Source: JAKPCT01 sp029553165
GTDB taxonomy: Bacteria; Bacillota; UBA4882; UBA8346
Reading direction: 5' to 3'
Length of the DNA stretch: 64,000 nt
Assembly: GCA_035359995.1 (NCBI GenBank)
Contig: DAORZT010000005.1
Location: 17,436 to 81,435 of the forward strand
Below are positions 8,747 to 17,718 of this stretch, one piece after another (position 1 is the stretch's first letter; each line of letters opens with the position of its first letter). Both the position numbers and the translations under genes were made by a program. The notes under the pieces were generated by a model. It worked only from the letters and a program-made list of their open reading frames with translations, had not been told where the DNA came from and did not search any database.

Positions 8747-9679
8747 ATGCCAGCAAAGATTGAAAACAACTGGAAAACAGCGACTACTTTGCAACGAAAG
8801 CTATTTATCGGTTGTTTTATCGCTCCTGCTTTATTACTGATTATTGTGTATGCTTATTGGCCTATTTTCGCAACAATTAATTTTTCATTGCACTCTTGGA
8901 ACGGAATATCTAAAGACATGACGTGGGTAGGCTTTGACAACTATATCCGTTTATTCAAAGATCCTTATTTTTTCAGTTCACTCAAGAATAACTTGCTGAT
9001 CATCGGAGTTTCTTTATTGATCCAGCTCCCGTTATCTTTCATGACCGCATATATGATTTACAAAATCAAAAATAAATGGGGCGAATTCTCGAAAGTTATT
9101 TACTATCTTCCTTGCATTTCAACAATGGTTATGATTGGATTACTATGGCGCTATATTTATGATTACCAACAAGGTACATTGAACACAATCTTACGTTCAA
9201 TCCATCTTCCGGGATTGGCAAAGGTTTGGTTAACGGATCCCAATACAGCAATGGGGGCAATATTAGTAGTTGTCGTTTGGGTATATTTTGGATATCATTG
9301 TCTGATTCATTCGGCAGGGTTAAATTCCTTACCAAATGAAATCATTGAAGCGGCAAGAATTGACGGGGCTACCGGATGGTTATTAATTGGGCAAGTAATT
9401 ATACCAATGATGTCCGAGGTTCTCCGTGTTTCACTCATAATTAGCTTAATCGGCTCCTTCCAATTTTTTGACTTGATCTGGATTATGACCAGTGGCGGCC
9501 CGTTCCACCGGACTGATGTTTTAGCAACATATATGTATAATCGCGCTTTTCAGGCAAGAGAGTTTGGCTATGGCGGAGCAATAGCCGTAATTATTTTGAT
9601 CTGCGCGCTCGGTGCCACACTGCTTCAAAATCTTTGGCAACGTGAAAACGCTAAAGGAGATGGAATCGATGACATCTAA
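8747..9679 (+). CDS. Sugar ABC transporter permease (MalF/LplB-like)
   Basis: 310 residues with six predicted membrane segments, the first at about 24-45 (FIAPALLLIIVYAYWPIF). The cytoplasmic EAA loop that docks the ATPase is clear: EAARIDGATGWLLIGQVIIPMM at about residues 201-222, followed by a membrane segment and the conserved WIMTSGGP. An AAGGAAGGAG-type ribosome site precedes the ATG. It overlaps the next permease start by 11 bases. It forms a heterodimeric channel with the following protein for the binding protein at 7310. Confidence 0.95.
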   Translation: MPAKIENNWKTATTLQRKLFIGCFIAPALLLIIVYAYWPIFATINFSLHSWNGISKDMTWVGFDNYIRLFKDPYFFSSLKNNLLIIGVSLLIQLPLSFMTAYMIYKIKNKWGEFSKVIYYLPCISTMVMIGLLWRYIYDYQQGTLNTILRSIHLPGLAKVWLTDPNTAMGAILVVVVWVYFGYHCLIHSAGLNSLPNEIIEAARIDGATGWLLIGQVIIPMMSEVLRVSLIISLIGSFQFFDLIWIMTSGGPFHRTDVLATYMYNRAFQAREFGYGGAIAVIILICALGATLLQNLWQRENAKGDGIDDI

Positions 9680-10541
9680 AATGAAACCCAAATATTATTA
9701 TCCACCGGATAAACAGCTTACTGAAACCAAAAAACCTAAAAATATTTTGATCAATCTTTTTTTACTATTTTTAAATTTAGTTATTTTGGTGCCCTTATTT
9801 TACCTCGTATTTCTGTCTTTTCAAAATTTAGACGAGTATTATAAAGGGCTTTGGCCGCAAGTATTACGTTTTGACAATTACAAACTTATTGTCACCGCTG
9901 AACATTTCTGGAGATGGGGTTTTAATTCCGCACTCATTGCGATTATTACTTTAGGAGCCGTATTGCTCTTCGGTTCGATGGCCGGCTATGTTGTGGCTAA
10001 GTTCCCGTCAAAACCGATCCGGTTTCTGTCGATGATAATCTTAGGCGCTATCATGATTCCGGTCCATATGGTATTGATGCCCGTATTTATTTTTTCACGG
10101 CAAATCGGAATCATTAATACTCCATGGTCCGTAATTGGTCCAACTGTCGCTTTTGGTATTCCATTAGCAGTCTTCATCTTCAGAGGCTTTTTTATGAATA
10201 TTCCGAACTCCCTGGCTGAAGCCGCACGAATTGACGGAGCAAGCGAATTAGATGTTTTTTTAAGAATAATGTTACCAATGGCTAAACCTGCCGCAGCAAC
10301 AGTAGGAATTTTTACATTCTTAAGCTCTTGGAATGCTTATTTATTCCCTCTGGTCATGCTTCAAAATACTCCGGACTACACTTTACCAGTCGGATTGGCA
10401 ACCATCGGCACCCAATTTTCAACTAATTACCCGGCCCAAGCTGCAGCAATGATTCTGGTCAGCCTGCCGATGATCCTGATTTATACTAAATTCAATCAAC
10501 AAGTAATTCGCGGTATGGTCGAAGGAGCAATCAAAGGATAA
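9669..10541 (+). CDS. Sugar ABC transporter permease (MalG/AraQ-like)
   Basis: 290 residues from ATG 9669, chosen over an upstream in-frame start at 9612 because AAAGGAG lies 8-9 bases before it and the family N-terminus begins here; the short overlap with the previous stop (9677-9679) indicates translational coupling. Six membrane segments; EAA loop EAARIDGASELDVFLRIMLP at about residues 184-203; C-terminal end QQVIRGMVEGAIKG is typical of the MalG family. Partner of the previous permease. Confidence 0.95.
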   Translation: MTSKMKPKYYYPPDKQLTETKKPKNILINLFLLFLNLVILVPLFYLVFLSFQNLDEYYKGLWPQVLRFDNYKLIVTAEHFWRWGFNSALIAIITLGAVLLFGSMAGYVVAKFPSKPIRFLSMIILGAIMIPVHMVLMPVFIFSRQIGIINTPWSVIGPTVAFGIPLAVFIFRGFFMNIPNSLAEAARIDGASELDVFLRIMLPMAKPAAATVGIFTFLSSWNAYLFPLVMLQNTPDYTLPVGLATIGTQFSTNYPAQAAAMILVSLPMILIYTKFNQQVIRGMVEGAIKG

Positions 10542-10555
10542 CGAGGAGAATTTTA

Positions 10556-12070
10556 ATGAAAAAATCGCAATGGATTATTGAAAAAAACTATATTATTGCA
10601 CAAACAGAGCCACGGCTGTTTGGATCATTCATTGAACATTTAGGACGGGCAGTTTATACAGGTATTTATGAACCAGGCCATCCAACTGCTGACGAACAAG
10701 GGTTCCGGACAGATACCTTGGAGCTGGTACGACAACTTAATGTCCCCATTATACGCTATCCCGGCGGTAACTTTGTCTCAGGTTACCGCTGGACTGATGG
10801 AATCGGACCGGTTAAGGATCGGCCCAAACGGCTGGACTTAGCCTGGAAATCGATTGAAACCAATGAAATCGGCATTGATGAGTTTGTCGACTGGTGTAAA
10901 AAAGCCAACTCTGAAGTGATGGCCGCAGTCAATCTGGGCACCGGTACTCCGGCAGACGCCTCCCAATTAGTAGAATATTGTAATCATCCCGCCGGTAGTT
11001 ATTGGAGCGATTTGCGCCGTAAATACGGACATGAAGCCCCCCATAACATCAAAGTATGGTGTCTGGGAAATGAAATGGACGGTCCCTGGCAGATCTGTAC
11101 TTTAACTGCTGCCGAATATGGTAAAAAGGCCTTGGAAACGGCAAAAATGATGCGCTGGGTGGACCCTTCCATTCAATTGGTGGCTTGTGGCAGTTCCGGA
11201 ACAGGAATGCCGACTTTCCCCGAATGGGACCGTATTATTTTGGAGTTTCTCTACGAACAGGTTGATTTTATCTCGTTACATAGTTATTACGGCTATGATG
11301 ACTCTGATAATCACGGTGATTTTTTAGCTTCCTTCGTTGATATGGATAATTTCATTCATACCATTGCGGCAACCGTCGATTATGTCAAAGCCAAAACCCG
11401 AAGTAAAAAGAACGTTTACTTATCGTTTGACGAATGGAATGTTTGGGCGCACCGCAATGAAACCTTTAAAACCTGGGACTATGCCCAACCCCGTTTGGAA
11501 CAGGTTTATAACCTCCTAGACGCTCTGGTCTTTGGTGGTTTAATCTGTTCGCTCGTTAACCATGCTGACCGAATCAAAATTGCCTGTTTGGCCCAACTGA
11601 TCAATGCTATTGCCCCGATTGTAACCCAACCGGGTGGTTCAGTTCTGAAACAGACAATCTTTTACCCCTTCCAACAAGTTTCCCAATACGGACGAGGTCA
11701 GGTTTTAAAACCGATCATCACCGCTCCTAAATTTGAATCCAAGAAATACGGCGATGTTCCGGTCTTACAATCAACCACCGTTTACCAGGAAGAAAAAGAA
11801 GCGATTAACATCTTCATTTTGAACTGTGACCAAGGGGATGATGTTGAGGTAACATTTGATTTTCGTTCGTTTGGAAAAGTAACCCTTTTAGAGCATGTAG
11901 TGTTGAACGGACCTGATCTCAGTGCGGTCAATAGTTTCGAGGCTCCTGAAACAGTAAAACCACACAATCAACCGGTCAATTCCCAACCGGCTGCTCAACA
12001 GCAGGTAGTACTACCAAAACTCTCCTGGAACCTGTTAAGGTTTTCAACACGAACGGATTCGGGAATTTAG
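10556..12070 (+). CDS. abfA: GH51 alpha-L-arabinofuranosidase
   Basis: 504 residues, the normal length for intracellular GH51 enzymes, which remove arabinofuranosyl side groups from arabinoxylan or arabinan oligosaccharides by a retaining mechanism. The acid/base E173 is in WCLGNEMDGPWQ and the nucleophile E293 is in LSFDEWNVW; RYPGGNF at 67-73 is another family motif. No signal peptide, so it works on sugars already imported. CGAGGAG lies shortly before the ATG and the gene begins 15 bases after the permease stop, in the same operon. The transporter and this enzyme together point to uptake and debranching of arabino-oligosaccharides. Confidence 0.95.
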   Translation: MKKSQWIIEKNYIIAQTEPRLFGSFIEHLGRAVYTGIYEPGHPTADEQGFRTDTLELVRQLNVPIIRYPGGNFVSGYRWTDGIGPVKDRPKRLDLAWKSIETNEIGIDEFVDWCKKANSEVMAAVNLGTGTPADASQLVEYCNHPAGSYWSDLRRKYGHEAPHNIKVWCLGNEMDGPWQICTLTAAEYGKKALETAKMMRWVDPSIQLVACGSSGTGMPTFPEWDRIILEFLYEQVDFISLHSYYGYDDSDNHGDFLASFVDMDNFIHTIAATVDYVKAKTRSKKNVYLSFDEWNVWAHRNETFKTWDYAQPRLEQVYNLLDALVFGGLICSLVNHADRIKIACLAQLINAIAPIVTQPGGSVLKQTIFYPFQQVSQYGRGQVLKPIITAPKFESKKYGDVPVLQSTTVYQEEKEAINIFILNCDQGDDVEVTFDFRSFGKVTLLEHVVLNGPDLSAVNSFEAPETVKPHNQPVNSQPAAQQQVVLPKLSWNLLRFSTRTDSGI

Positions 12071-12198
12071 GAGCTAATTTAACTAGGTAAAGGAAGAGAA
12101 TAAATCTTAGAATACCAGCAAAGGTCACCAGCATCGAACTTGATAACTTGCTCAATCTCTATCAAAAAATTATAACTAATAAATAATAAAAATATTAA

Positions 12199-12235
12199 AG
12201 GAGGGCTGTCCGCCCTCCACAATTAATAATATTAA
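12199..12235 (-). terminator. Candidate terminator between convergent genes
   Basis: GGAGGGC (12200-12206) and GCCCTCC (12212-12218) form a seven-pair stem with a five-base loop. On the minus strand it is followed by a T-rich stretch (TTTAATATTTTTATT), so it better serves the glycosyltransferase gene ending at 12298; on the plus strand the tail is weak. Confidence 0.55.
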
Positions 12236-12297
12236 TTCGATCACAATCGTTTCCATTGTTTAGCCAAGTCATAATAGTAATTCTCTGAGAAGACAAA

Positions 12298-13416
12298 TCA
12301 GTCATTAATCAACAAATCATGTTCCTTTGCAACTCTTTTGATGTCAAATCTTCCACAAACCGTTCTATATCCATTCTCAACCAATTCTTTTTTTAGAGCT
12401 TCATCATGATATAACTTGACCACCGTATTACAAATGTGATCTATATTATCGACTTCAACCAGCAGCCCATTCTCTCCGTCACTAATTATGTCCGGTATTG
12501 CATCAACTCGTGTTGCAATTATTGGTTTTCTTGAAATCATATACTCAGCAAGTGCTAAGCCAAATCCTTCCCATCTTGATAACAACAACGCCTGATCAAA
12601 AAGATTGATATATTCGTATGAGTTTTTTACCCATCCGGTTATTAAGAGACAATTGTCTAAATTATTCTCCTTTATAATTTTCTCAATTTGTTTCCGATCC
12701 TCTCCATCACCCACTAATATAAAATATGCTGATGGAATTTCTTTCTTTATTAAAGCTGCAGCTTTAACAAACGTGTCCGGTGCCTTCTGTTTACTTAAAC
12801 GTCCAACAGCTCCAATAACGTACGCCTCTTCAGGTATTCCTAATAGAGACCGTGTCAGTAAAAATGATTTACTTAAATTATTATATTCATCAATATCAAT
12901 TCCATTGTAAACAACCCTCATTTTTGATTGTCGACAAATGCCATTAATTAGGGCTGATTTTTTTTCAGCATCAGAAATTACAACTATATGGTCGGTCAAT
13001 AATGCTAAAGCTTTCTCAACCAATCTATATAAAGTTTGTTTTCCAGAAGAACAATGCATATTAAAGGGCCAGCCATGCGGATTATATAGAACCGTATTCC
13101 TGATTCCAATATTGGCCAATCTTCCTAATGCCCCTGCCTTACTACTATGTAGATATATTACATCCGGTTTATATTTTTTAATTATTCTTCTTAGCTTTAT
13201 TAAACAACATATATCTTTCCATATACTTATTTCCCGGATCATGTCAACGTACTCAAAGCAATCAACTAGATCAGCAAAATCATTGTAATCATAATCCAAA
13301 GAACAAACCAATACTTGTTCATATTTTGATCGATCCATGTTTTTCAAAAGCATAGATATATAATTCTTAACACCACCTGCTGATTGTGCTACATGCATTA
13401 ACTTCTTTTTTTGCAT
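12298..13416 (-). CDS. Glycosyltransferase family 4, AT-rich and solitary
   Basis: 372 residues, GT-B fold. The N-terminal MHVAQSAGGVKNYISMLLK (about 7-25) is the donor-cleft glycine-rich segment. The Glycos_transf_1 domain begins at about 185: VIGAVGRLSKQKAPDTFVKA, FILVGDGEDRK, LLITGWVKNSYEYI, and the EX7E-type region ALLLSRWEGFGLALAEYM. It should add a sugar from a nucleotide donor to a glycolipid or polysaccharide; acceptor unknown. AAGGAG precedes the ATG. A counted 60-base sample (12601-12660) has 30% G+C, clearly below the housekeeping genes in this window, and no other envelope-polysaccharide gene is adjacent, so it looks like an acquired singleton. Confidence 0.88.
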   Translation of the reverse strand: MQKKKLMHVAQSAGGVKNYISMLLKNMDRSKYEQVLVCSLDYDYNDFADLVDCFEYVDMIREISIWKDICCLIKLRRIIKKYKPDVIYLHSSKAGALGRLANIGIRNTVLYNPHGWPFNMHCSSGKQTLYRLVEKALALLTDHIVVISDAEKKSALINGICRQSKMRVVYNGIDIDEYNNLSKSFLLTRSLLGIPEEAYVIGAVGRLSKQKAPDTFVKAAALIKKEIPSAYFILVGDGEDRKQIEKIIKENNLDNCLLITGWVKNSYEYINLFDQALLLSRWEGFGLALAEYMISRKPIIATRVDAIPDIISDGENGLLVEVDNIDHICNTVVKLYHDEALKKELVENGYRTVCGRFDIKRVAKEHDLLIND

Positions 13417-13734
13417 TTTATGTATTACTCCTTAATTGGAATATTATTGTATCACCATAGAATATCCATGCTAATTATATCATTTTTTCATTCTCTTCAA
13501 ACAAACCATTCAACCAGCCACCCAAAGATTAATTATCAATTTGAAAGAATTCACTTCCTTTGACTTACCGAATCAGCTAAAATAATGGATATGGAAATAA
13601 TCGTCAAATAGTCTTCTAAAAATTGGCAATCCAAATAACTGATGATTTTAATCTTTTAAGTTTATAAGAAATTAAAATCAACCGATATATTTAATACTAA
13701 CATTTTTTCTAAAATACAAGATGAGGAAACAGCA
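13417..13734. other. 318-base divergent intergenic region
   Basis: AT-rich region between the glycosyltransferase (minus) and the sensor kinase (plus). TTGACT occurs near 13560, but no -10 hexamer of good quality is at 17 bases. GAGGA lies about 9 bases before the ATG at 13735. No gene or strong repeat was seen. Confidence 0.4.
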
Positions 13735-16284
13735 ATGAAGAGTAATCGTCCAACTATCGCGCTTTTAATCAATGACTTTCAAGCAACTGAAACTCCAATC
13801 TGGGATGGAGTTGCACAGACTGCTAAGTTGTTAGATGTTAATTTGATCACTCTCGCAGGTGGTCAATATCGCAGTTGGACGCGGAATAAAGCATACAACC
13901 TTATTGACAAAGAACATATTGACGGAATTATCTGTATTACCGAATGTATTGGCAGTTTTACCAGTGAACAGAATATGATCGATTTTCTCCGTTTGTTTGA
14001 GCCCATACCGATCATTAATATTGGTCCTCCGCTTTCAGGGTATCTAAGCATGGTAGTCGATAACAAAACTGGGATGCGCGAATTAGTTGAGCACTTTATC
14101 AGCGTTCACAATTACCGTCAGATTGCTTATATCAGCGGCCCGGCCAACAATGTCGAGGCTGAACACCGTTTGGAAGGATACAAAGAAGCATTGGAGGCTC
14201 ACGGCCTAGATTATAATCCCGACTTCGTCTATTATGGTGATTTCTGGAGCTCGGGTCCTGCGGCGGTTCAATATTTTTTGGACGAGAAAAAAATTAAATT
14301 TGATGCACTGATCGCTGCTAACGATTTTATGGCATTAGGAGCGATGCAGGAGTTGCAGAATCGTGGTTTTATTATCCCGGATGATATTGGGCTCGGTGGA
14401 TTTGATGATATTCATAAAGCAAAAAGTTCCGAACCTTCTCTAACAACGGTCTCACAACCATTTTATAAAATGGGTTGTGAATCTTTAAAAAACATTTTGG
14501 CATTAATTCAGAATAAAGAGATCTCGTCCCTAACTGTGCCGGCACATATGATTATTCGTAATTCCTGTGGTTGTAATACCGATAATTATATTGTTGATAA
14601 TCTCGCCAACAATTTGCCTTTTACAACAATCAAAGCGGATAATCCGCAAGAGATTGTTGAGCAAATTGCTTCTCATGTATTAGCACAATTTCCGGAAATC
14701 AACGCTAAAATGAAAGATTCTAATTGGGCTTTTGATTTGACTTACCACTATTACACCGCAATCAGTGGATCGACCGCTCCTTTTTTAAACTTTTTATCTC
14801 AAACTGTTAAACAAGGTATTAAAAATGATGTGGAGATTCCAAAATGGTATCAGGTAATCAGATTGTTGAGCCTTCTATTAAAAAATGTTTCGAAAGACAA
14901 TCAAAAGGAACGTTTATCCGAATTACGGGCTGACGCAAATGAGATTTTAGGAAATATTATCAAACATAACAAGACTGCCACTGACTCGCTTTTTGAAGAG
15001 CAGATTAATGTTCTCACTACATTAATCCTTGAGTTGAACAATTCTTGGACCATGGGTGCCGAACATCTGAACTATTATAAAAAAGCTTTGAACCGCCTCA
15101 ATATTCAAAATTTTTTTCTCTGTCGTTATGAGAATACCGAACTTAACCAAGCACAAGTCACTTTTTATTTTAGTAAGAAACAAATTGAAATACCTAATGT
15201 TTTCTCAACAAAATTGCTGATCCCAGGATGGTTTGATAATCCCGACAGTAACTCAGCGATTATTATTCCCATTTTTAATATTGGTTACATTTTTTTTGAT
15301 ATTAATATCTCAGAATTCTATGTCGATGCAACACTCTTTCCCCAACTCACCTTAAGCATCCGGCAATTGTCCCTGATGAGTGAAATCCTTAACTACACCA
15401 GTGAACTGGAGAAAAAAGTTGCTGAACGAACCAAACAACTGGTCGAAACTCAACAACAAATGGTTGAAAACGCTCATCGTGCCGGAATGGCCGAAATCTC
15501 TGTCAATGTAATGCACAATATTGGCAATCTGCTCAACAGCGCCTGTGTTGCCTCAGAAACAATTGGCAGTATTCTTGCCCAATCAAAAGTTAACGGTCTT
15601 ATTAAAGCTAATCAATTGTTGACTACATATCGCAACGAATTTAATAATTTAAATGGCAACAACGAATTCCCAAAACTGATTGATTATTATGAAATACTCG
15701 GGAAGGAAATCCAAAAAGAGCACAGCCAGATTATCAGCGAATACAAACTGTTGACGGAAAAAATCGCATTGATCCATGAAAGTATGCGTTCACTCCAAGA
15801 TTTCACTACAGCAGTCACCCTGACTGAAGCGCTGGATCCTGCTGTCTTAATTGATGATTCCTTGCGTTTTCTGGAAAGTTTACTAAATAATAATCAAATA
15901 ATTGTTATCAAAGATTATCTCCAAGTTCAGCCTGTTGTCTTCTCCAAAAATAAGTTGTACTATATCTTGGTCAATCTGATCAAAAACGCCGTTGAAGCGA
16001 TGTACAATACCCCAGTAGATAGCCGTTACCTTACTGTTAAAGTATTTTCAGATCCCGAAGACAATGTAGTGCTTCAAATTATCGATACCGGCGAAGGCAT
16101 TAACCCGGAGAATTTTACTCAAATTTTCAACTACGGGTTTACCACCAAACCCGGTGGTCATGGTTTTACTTTGCATACTTGCGCCAACTATATGAGAGAG
16201 ATGGGTGGCCAAATAAACGTTACCCCCAACACTTCAGGTATTGGTACCACTTTCACATTGACTTTCCCGCCAAAAAACAAATAA
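13735..16284 (+). CDS. Cytoplasmic LacI-type sugar-binding domain fused to a histidine kinase
   Basis: 849 residues. Residues 1-280 match the ligand-binding core of LacI/GalR regulators (PTIALLINDF, DGIICITECIG, MVVDNKTGMRELVEHFI, RQIAYISGP, DALIAANDFMALGAMQEL, DIGLGGFDDI, SLTTVSQPFYKMG) but start directly at the core, with no helix-turn-helix. They end in MIIRNSCGCNT, a junction also seen in LacI-core/GGDEF fusions. A helical middle region and a coiled coil (about 555-585) lead to a kinase core: phospho-acceptor H594 in VMHNIGNLLNSA, N box LVNLIKNAVEAM (N751), G1 box DTGEGI, G2 region KPGGHGFTLHTC. No membrane segment or signal peptide is visible, so it should sense a cytoplasmic ligand. No response regulator gene adjoins it. 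Domain assignments are solid; ligand and partner are unknown. Confidence 0.88.
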   Translation: MKSNRPTIALLINDFQATETPIWDGVAQTAKLLDVNLITLAGGQYRSWTRNKAYNLIDKEHIDGIICITECIGSFTSEQNMIDFLRLFEPIPIINIGPPLSGYLSMVVDNKTGMRELVEHFISVHNYRQIAYISGPANNVEAEHRLEGYKEALEAHGLDYNPDFVYYGDFWSSGPAAVQYFLDEKKIKFDALIAANDFMALGAMQELQNRGFIIPDDIGLGGFDDIHKAKSSEPSLTTVSQPFYKMGCESLKNILALIQNKEISSLTVPAHMIIRNSCGCNTDNYIVDNLANNLPFTTIKADNPQEIVEQIASHVLAQFPEINAKMKDSNWAFDLTYHYYTAISGSTAPFLNFLSQTVKQGIKNDVEIPKWYQVIRLLSLLLKNVSKDNQKERLSELRADANEILGNIIKHNKTATDSLFEEQINVLTTLILELNNSWTMGAEHLNYYKKALNRLNIQNFFLCRYENTELNQAQVTFYFSKKQIEIPNVFSTKLLIPGWFDNPDSNSAIIIPIFNIGYIFFDINISEFYVDATLFPQLTLSIRQLSLMSEILNYTSELEKKVAERTKQLVETQQQMVENAHRAGMAEISVNVMHNIGNLLNSACVASETIGSILAQSKVNGLIKANQLLTTYRNEFNNLNGNNEFPKLIDYYEILGKEIQKEHSQIISEYKLLTEKIALIHESMRSLQDFTTAVTLTEALDPAVLIDDSLRFLESLLNNNQIIVIKDYLQVQPVVFSKNKLYYILVNLIKNAVEAMYNTPVDSRYLTVKVFSDPEDNVVLQIIDTGEGINPENFTQIFNYGFTTKPGGHGFTLHTCANYMREMGGQINVTPNTSGIGTTFTLTFPPKNK

Positions 16285-16286
16285 TA

Positions 16287-16325
16287 ATCTCATTCTTATC
16301 CCCTGCGTATAATCTTCCAAAGTTT
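16287..16325 (+). repeat. Copy A of a three-copy repeat (FRG-gene 5' end-like)
   Basis: AATCTC, then ATTCTTATC, then GTATAATCTTCCAAA match copy B at about 16640-16685 in the same order, and in weaker form the start of the FRG gene at about 17649-17683 (copy C). The copies flank each membrane-protein unit, so the array is a tandem duplication with later deletions. The TATAAT inside copies A and B could also act as a -10 box. Confidence 0.6.
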
Positions 16326-16329
16326 CGCT

Positions 16330-16626
16330 TTGGGAGTCCTCAGTGAATTAGGACTGGGAGCCTGGTTTGGCTTGATAATTTACTACAGCGCCAATCTCTG
16401 GGGATCAGATTATTTCCCCATTAAAGCTGCTATAATCTTATTAACCTGTAGGATATTGATCTTCCAGATCTTCGGATTGCTGGGCAAAAACCCATTAATG
16501 ATTCAAAGCGTCAGTGGAATATTCGCTCACGCATTAGGAGCGCTCCTGGGCGGATTGGTGATTGGTTATTTAATGCAAAAATTTCTGTTAGAGTCGAAGC
16601 AGACAGTCACAGGGAACAAAGGTTGA
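16330..16626 (+). pseudogene. Truncated paralogue of the following membrane protein
   Basis: Open from a TTG at 16330 with no ribosome site. The 98 residues match, nearly residue for residue, the C-terminal quarter of the protein at 16735-17718: both have GVLSELGLGAW or GILSELGLGAW, LIIYYSxNLW, SDYxPIKAA, QIFGxLG, and end in LIGYLMQKFL or AIGYLMQKFL. It has lost everything N-terminal to that segment. The upstream flank is joined directly to repeat copy A, as expected for a deletion after tandem duplication. A short protein could be made, but this is best read as a remnant. Confidence 0.8.
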
Positions 16627-16639
16627 CAGCTCAAGTAAA

Positions 16640-16685
16640 AATCTCAAACTATTCTATCTCGTATCCGAGTATAATCTTCCAAACG
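16640..16685 (+). repeat. Copy B of the three-copy repeat
   Basis: Begins with GCTCAAG at about 16629 and AATCTC at 16640, then CTATTCTATC and TATAATCTTCCAAA. Read in frame it encodes ISNYSIS followed by IIFQTLTN, close to ISNYSITAIIKAITD at the start of the FRG protein, so it may be the leftover 5' end of a second FRG gene whose body was deleted. Confidence 0.6.
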
Positions 16686-16734
16686 TTAACAAACAATAAA
16701 ATAACCAATAAAAAATCAGGATGAAGGAACAAAA

Positions 16735-17718
16735 TTGAAAACCGACAAACCTTTACTGGCACTTTTACTTTCATTGACAGCCGGGCCAATTCTTGAAGGC
16801 TATACCATGCTGATGAAATACTTGAGCTTAACGAATTTAACCGCTTTTGAAACCTTCAGTTTTCTTTCAAGTAACGGCGAGCCTCATTTTACAATGGGAA
16901 TCATTGGTTTATTCACAGTAGTCAATTGGTATTTCTTATTAGCATATTACAGCGCTAATATTTGGGGAACAGCATTTTTCCCAATCAAGACGATGTTCTT
17001 GGCAATGACCGGCGAATCGATCTTTTTTCTTACTTTTGGAGTACTTGGAAAGAACGAAGTAGTGGCACAAACTGTAATCGGCAATTACATCCATGCCTCG
17101 GCAGCCGCACTGGCAGGACTATGGGTCGGTTTTTTGTACCAAAAATATCTCTTTAAAAATTGGATGGGAAAATCATTGAAGACGGACAAACCATTACTGG
17201 CGATGGCAATCGGTTGGGCAGGCTGGCCGATTGCTGAAGGTCTTACTCTGCTTGCAAAATATTTTGGTTTAGCTAAATTGACAACAATGGAATCTTCCAG
17301 CTTGATGTGGCTGCTAACCAATCCCAGTCAGGTGTTGGGTATTCTAAGTGAATTGGGTCTAGGAGCCTGGCTTGGCCTGATCATTTACTATAGCACCAAC
17401 CTCTGGAGTTCAGATTATTTACCCATTAAAGCCGCCTTAATCTTAGTTACCTGTCGCTCATTAATTGTCCAGATCTTTGGAGTGCTGGGCAGAAATCCAT
17501 TACTGATTCAAGATAGCGTCGGTGAAACATTGGTCCATGCATTAGGAGCAATCCTTGGCGGATTGGCGATCGGTTATTTAATGCAAAAATTTCTTTTTAA
17601 GTCTGCTATAACAACCAAAGGTGGCGAAGTTAATATTTGCTCAAGCTACAATCTCCAATTATTCTATCACTGCAATAATCAAAGCAATTACCGATCATAC
17701 CAGCCAATGGAAGTTTGA
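16735..17718 (+). CDS. Membrane protein with internal tandem duplication
   Basis: 327 residues from a TTG with AAGGA about 10 bases upstream. Two related halves (about 1-148 and 149-300) each begin LKTDKPLLA and each contain an xxxGPILEG or GWPIAEG segment, an LTxxE region, a YYSxNxW segment, an FPIK or LPIKA segment, an FGVLG segment and a final xQKxLFK. Each half has about four hydrophobic segments, giving roughly eight in all. No family is recognised. The final 30 residues after LFKS are hydrophilic and overlap the FRG gene out of frame by 98 bases; the paralogue just upstream stops soon after the matching point (its frame ends AAAGGTTGA where this one has AAAGGTGGC), so this tail looks like read-through after loss of the original stop. 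Confidence 0.75.
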   Translation: MKTDKPLLALLLSLTAGPILEGYTMLMKYLSLTNLTAFETFSFLSSNGEPHFTMGIIGLFTVVNWYFLLAYYSANIWGTAFFPIKTMFLAMTGESIFFLTFGVLGKNEVVAQTVIGNYIHASAAALAGLWVGFLYQKYLFKNWMGKSLKTDKPLLAMAIGWAGWPIAEGLTLLAKYFGLAKLTTMESSSLMWLLTNPSQVLGILSELGLGAWLGLIIYYSTNLWSSDYLPIKAALILVTCRSLIVQIFGVLGRNPLLIQDSVGETLVHALGAILGGLAIGYLMQKFLFKSAITTKGGEVNICSSYNLQLFYHCNNQSNYRSYQPMEV

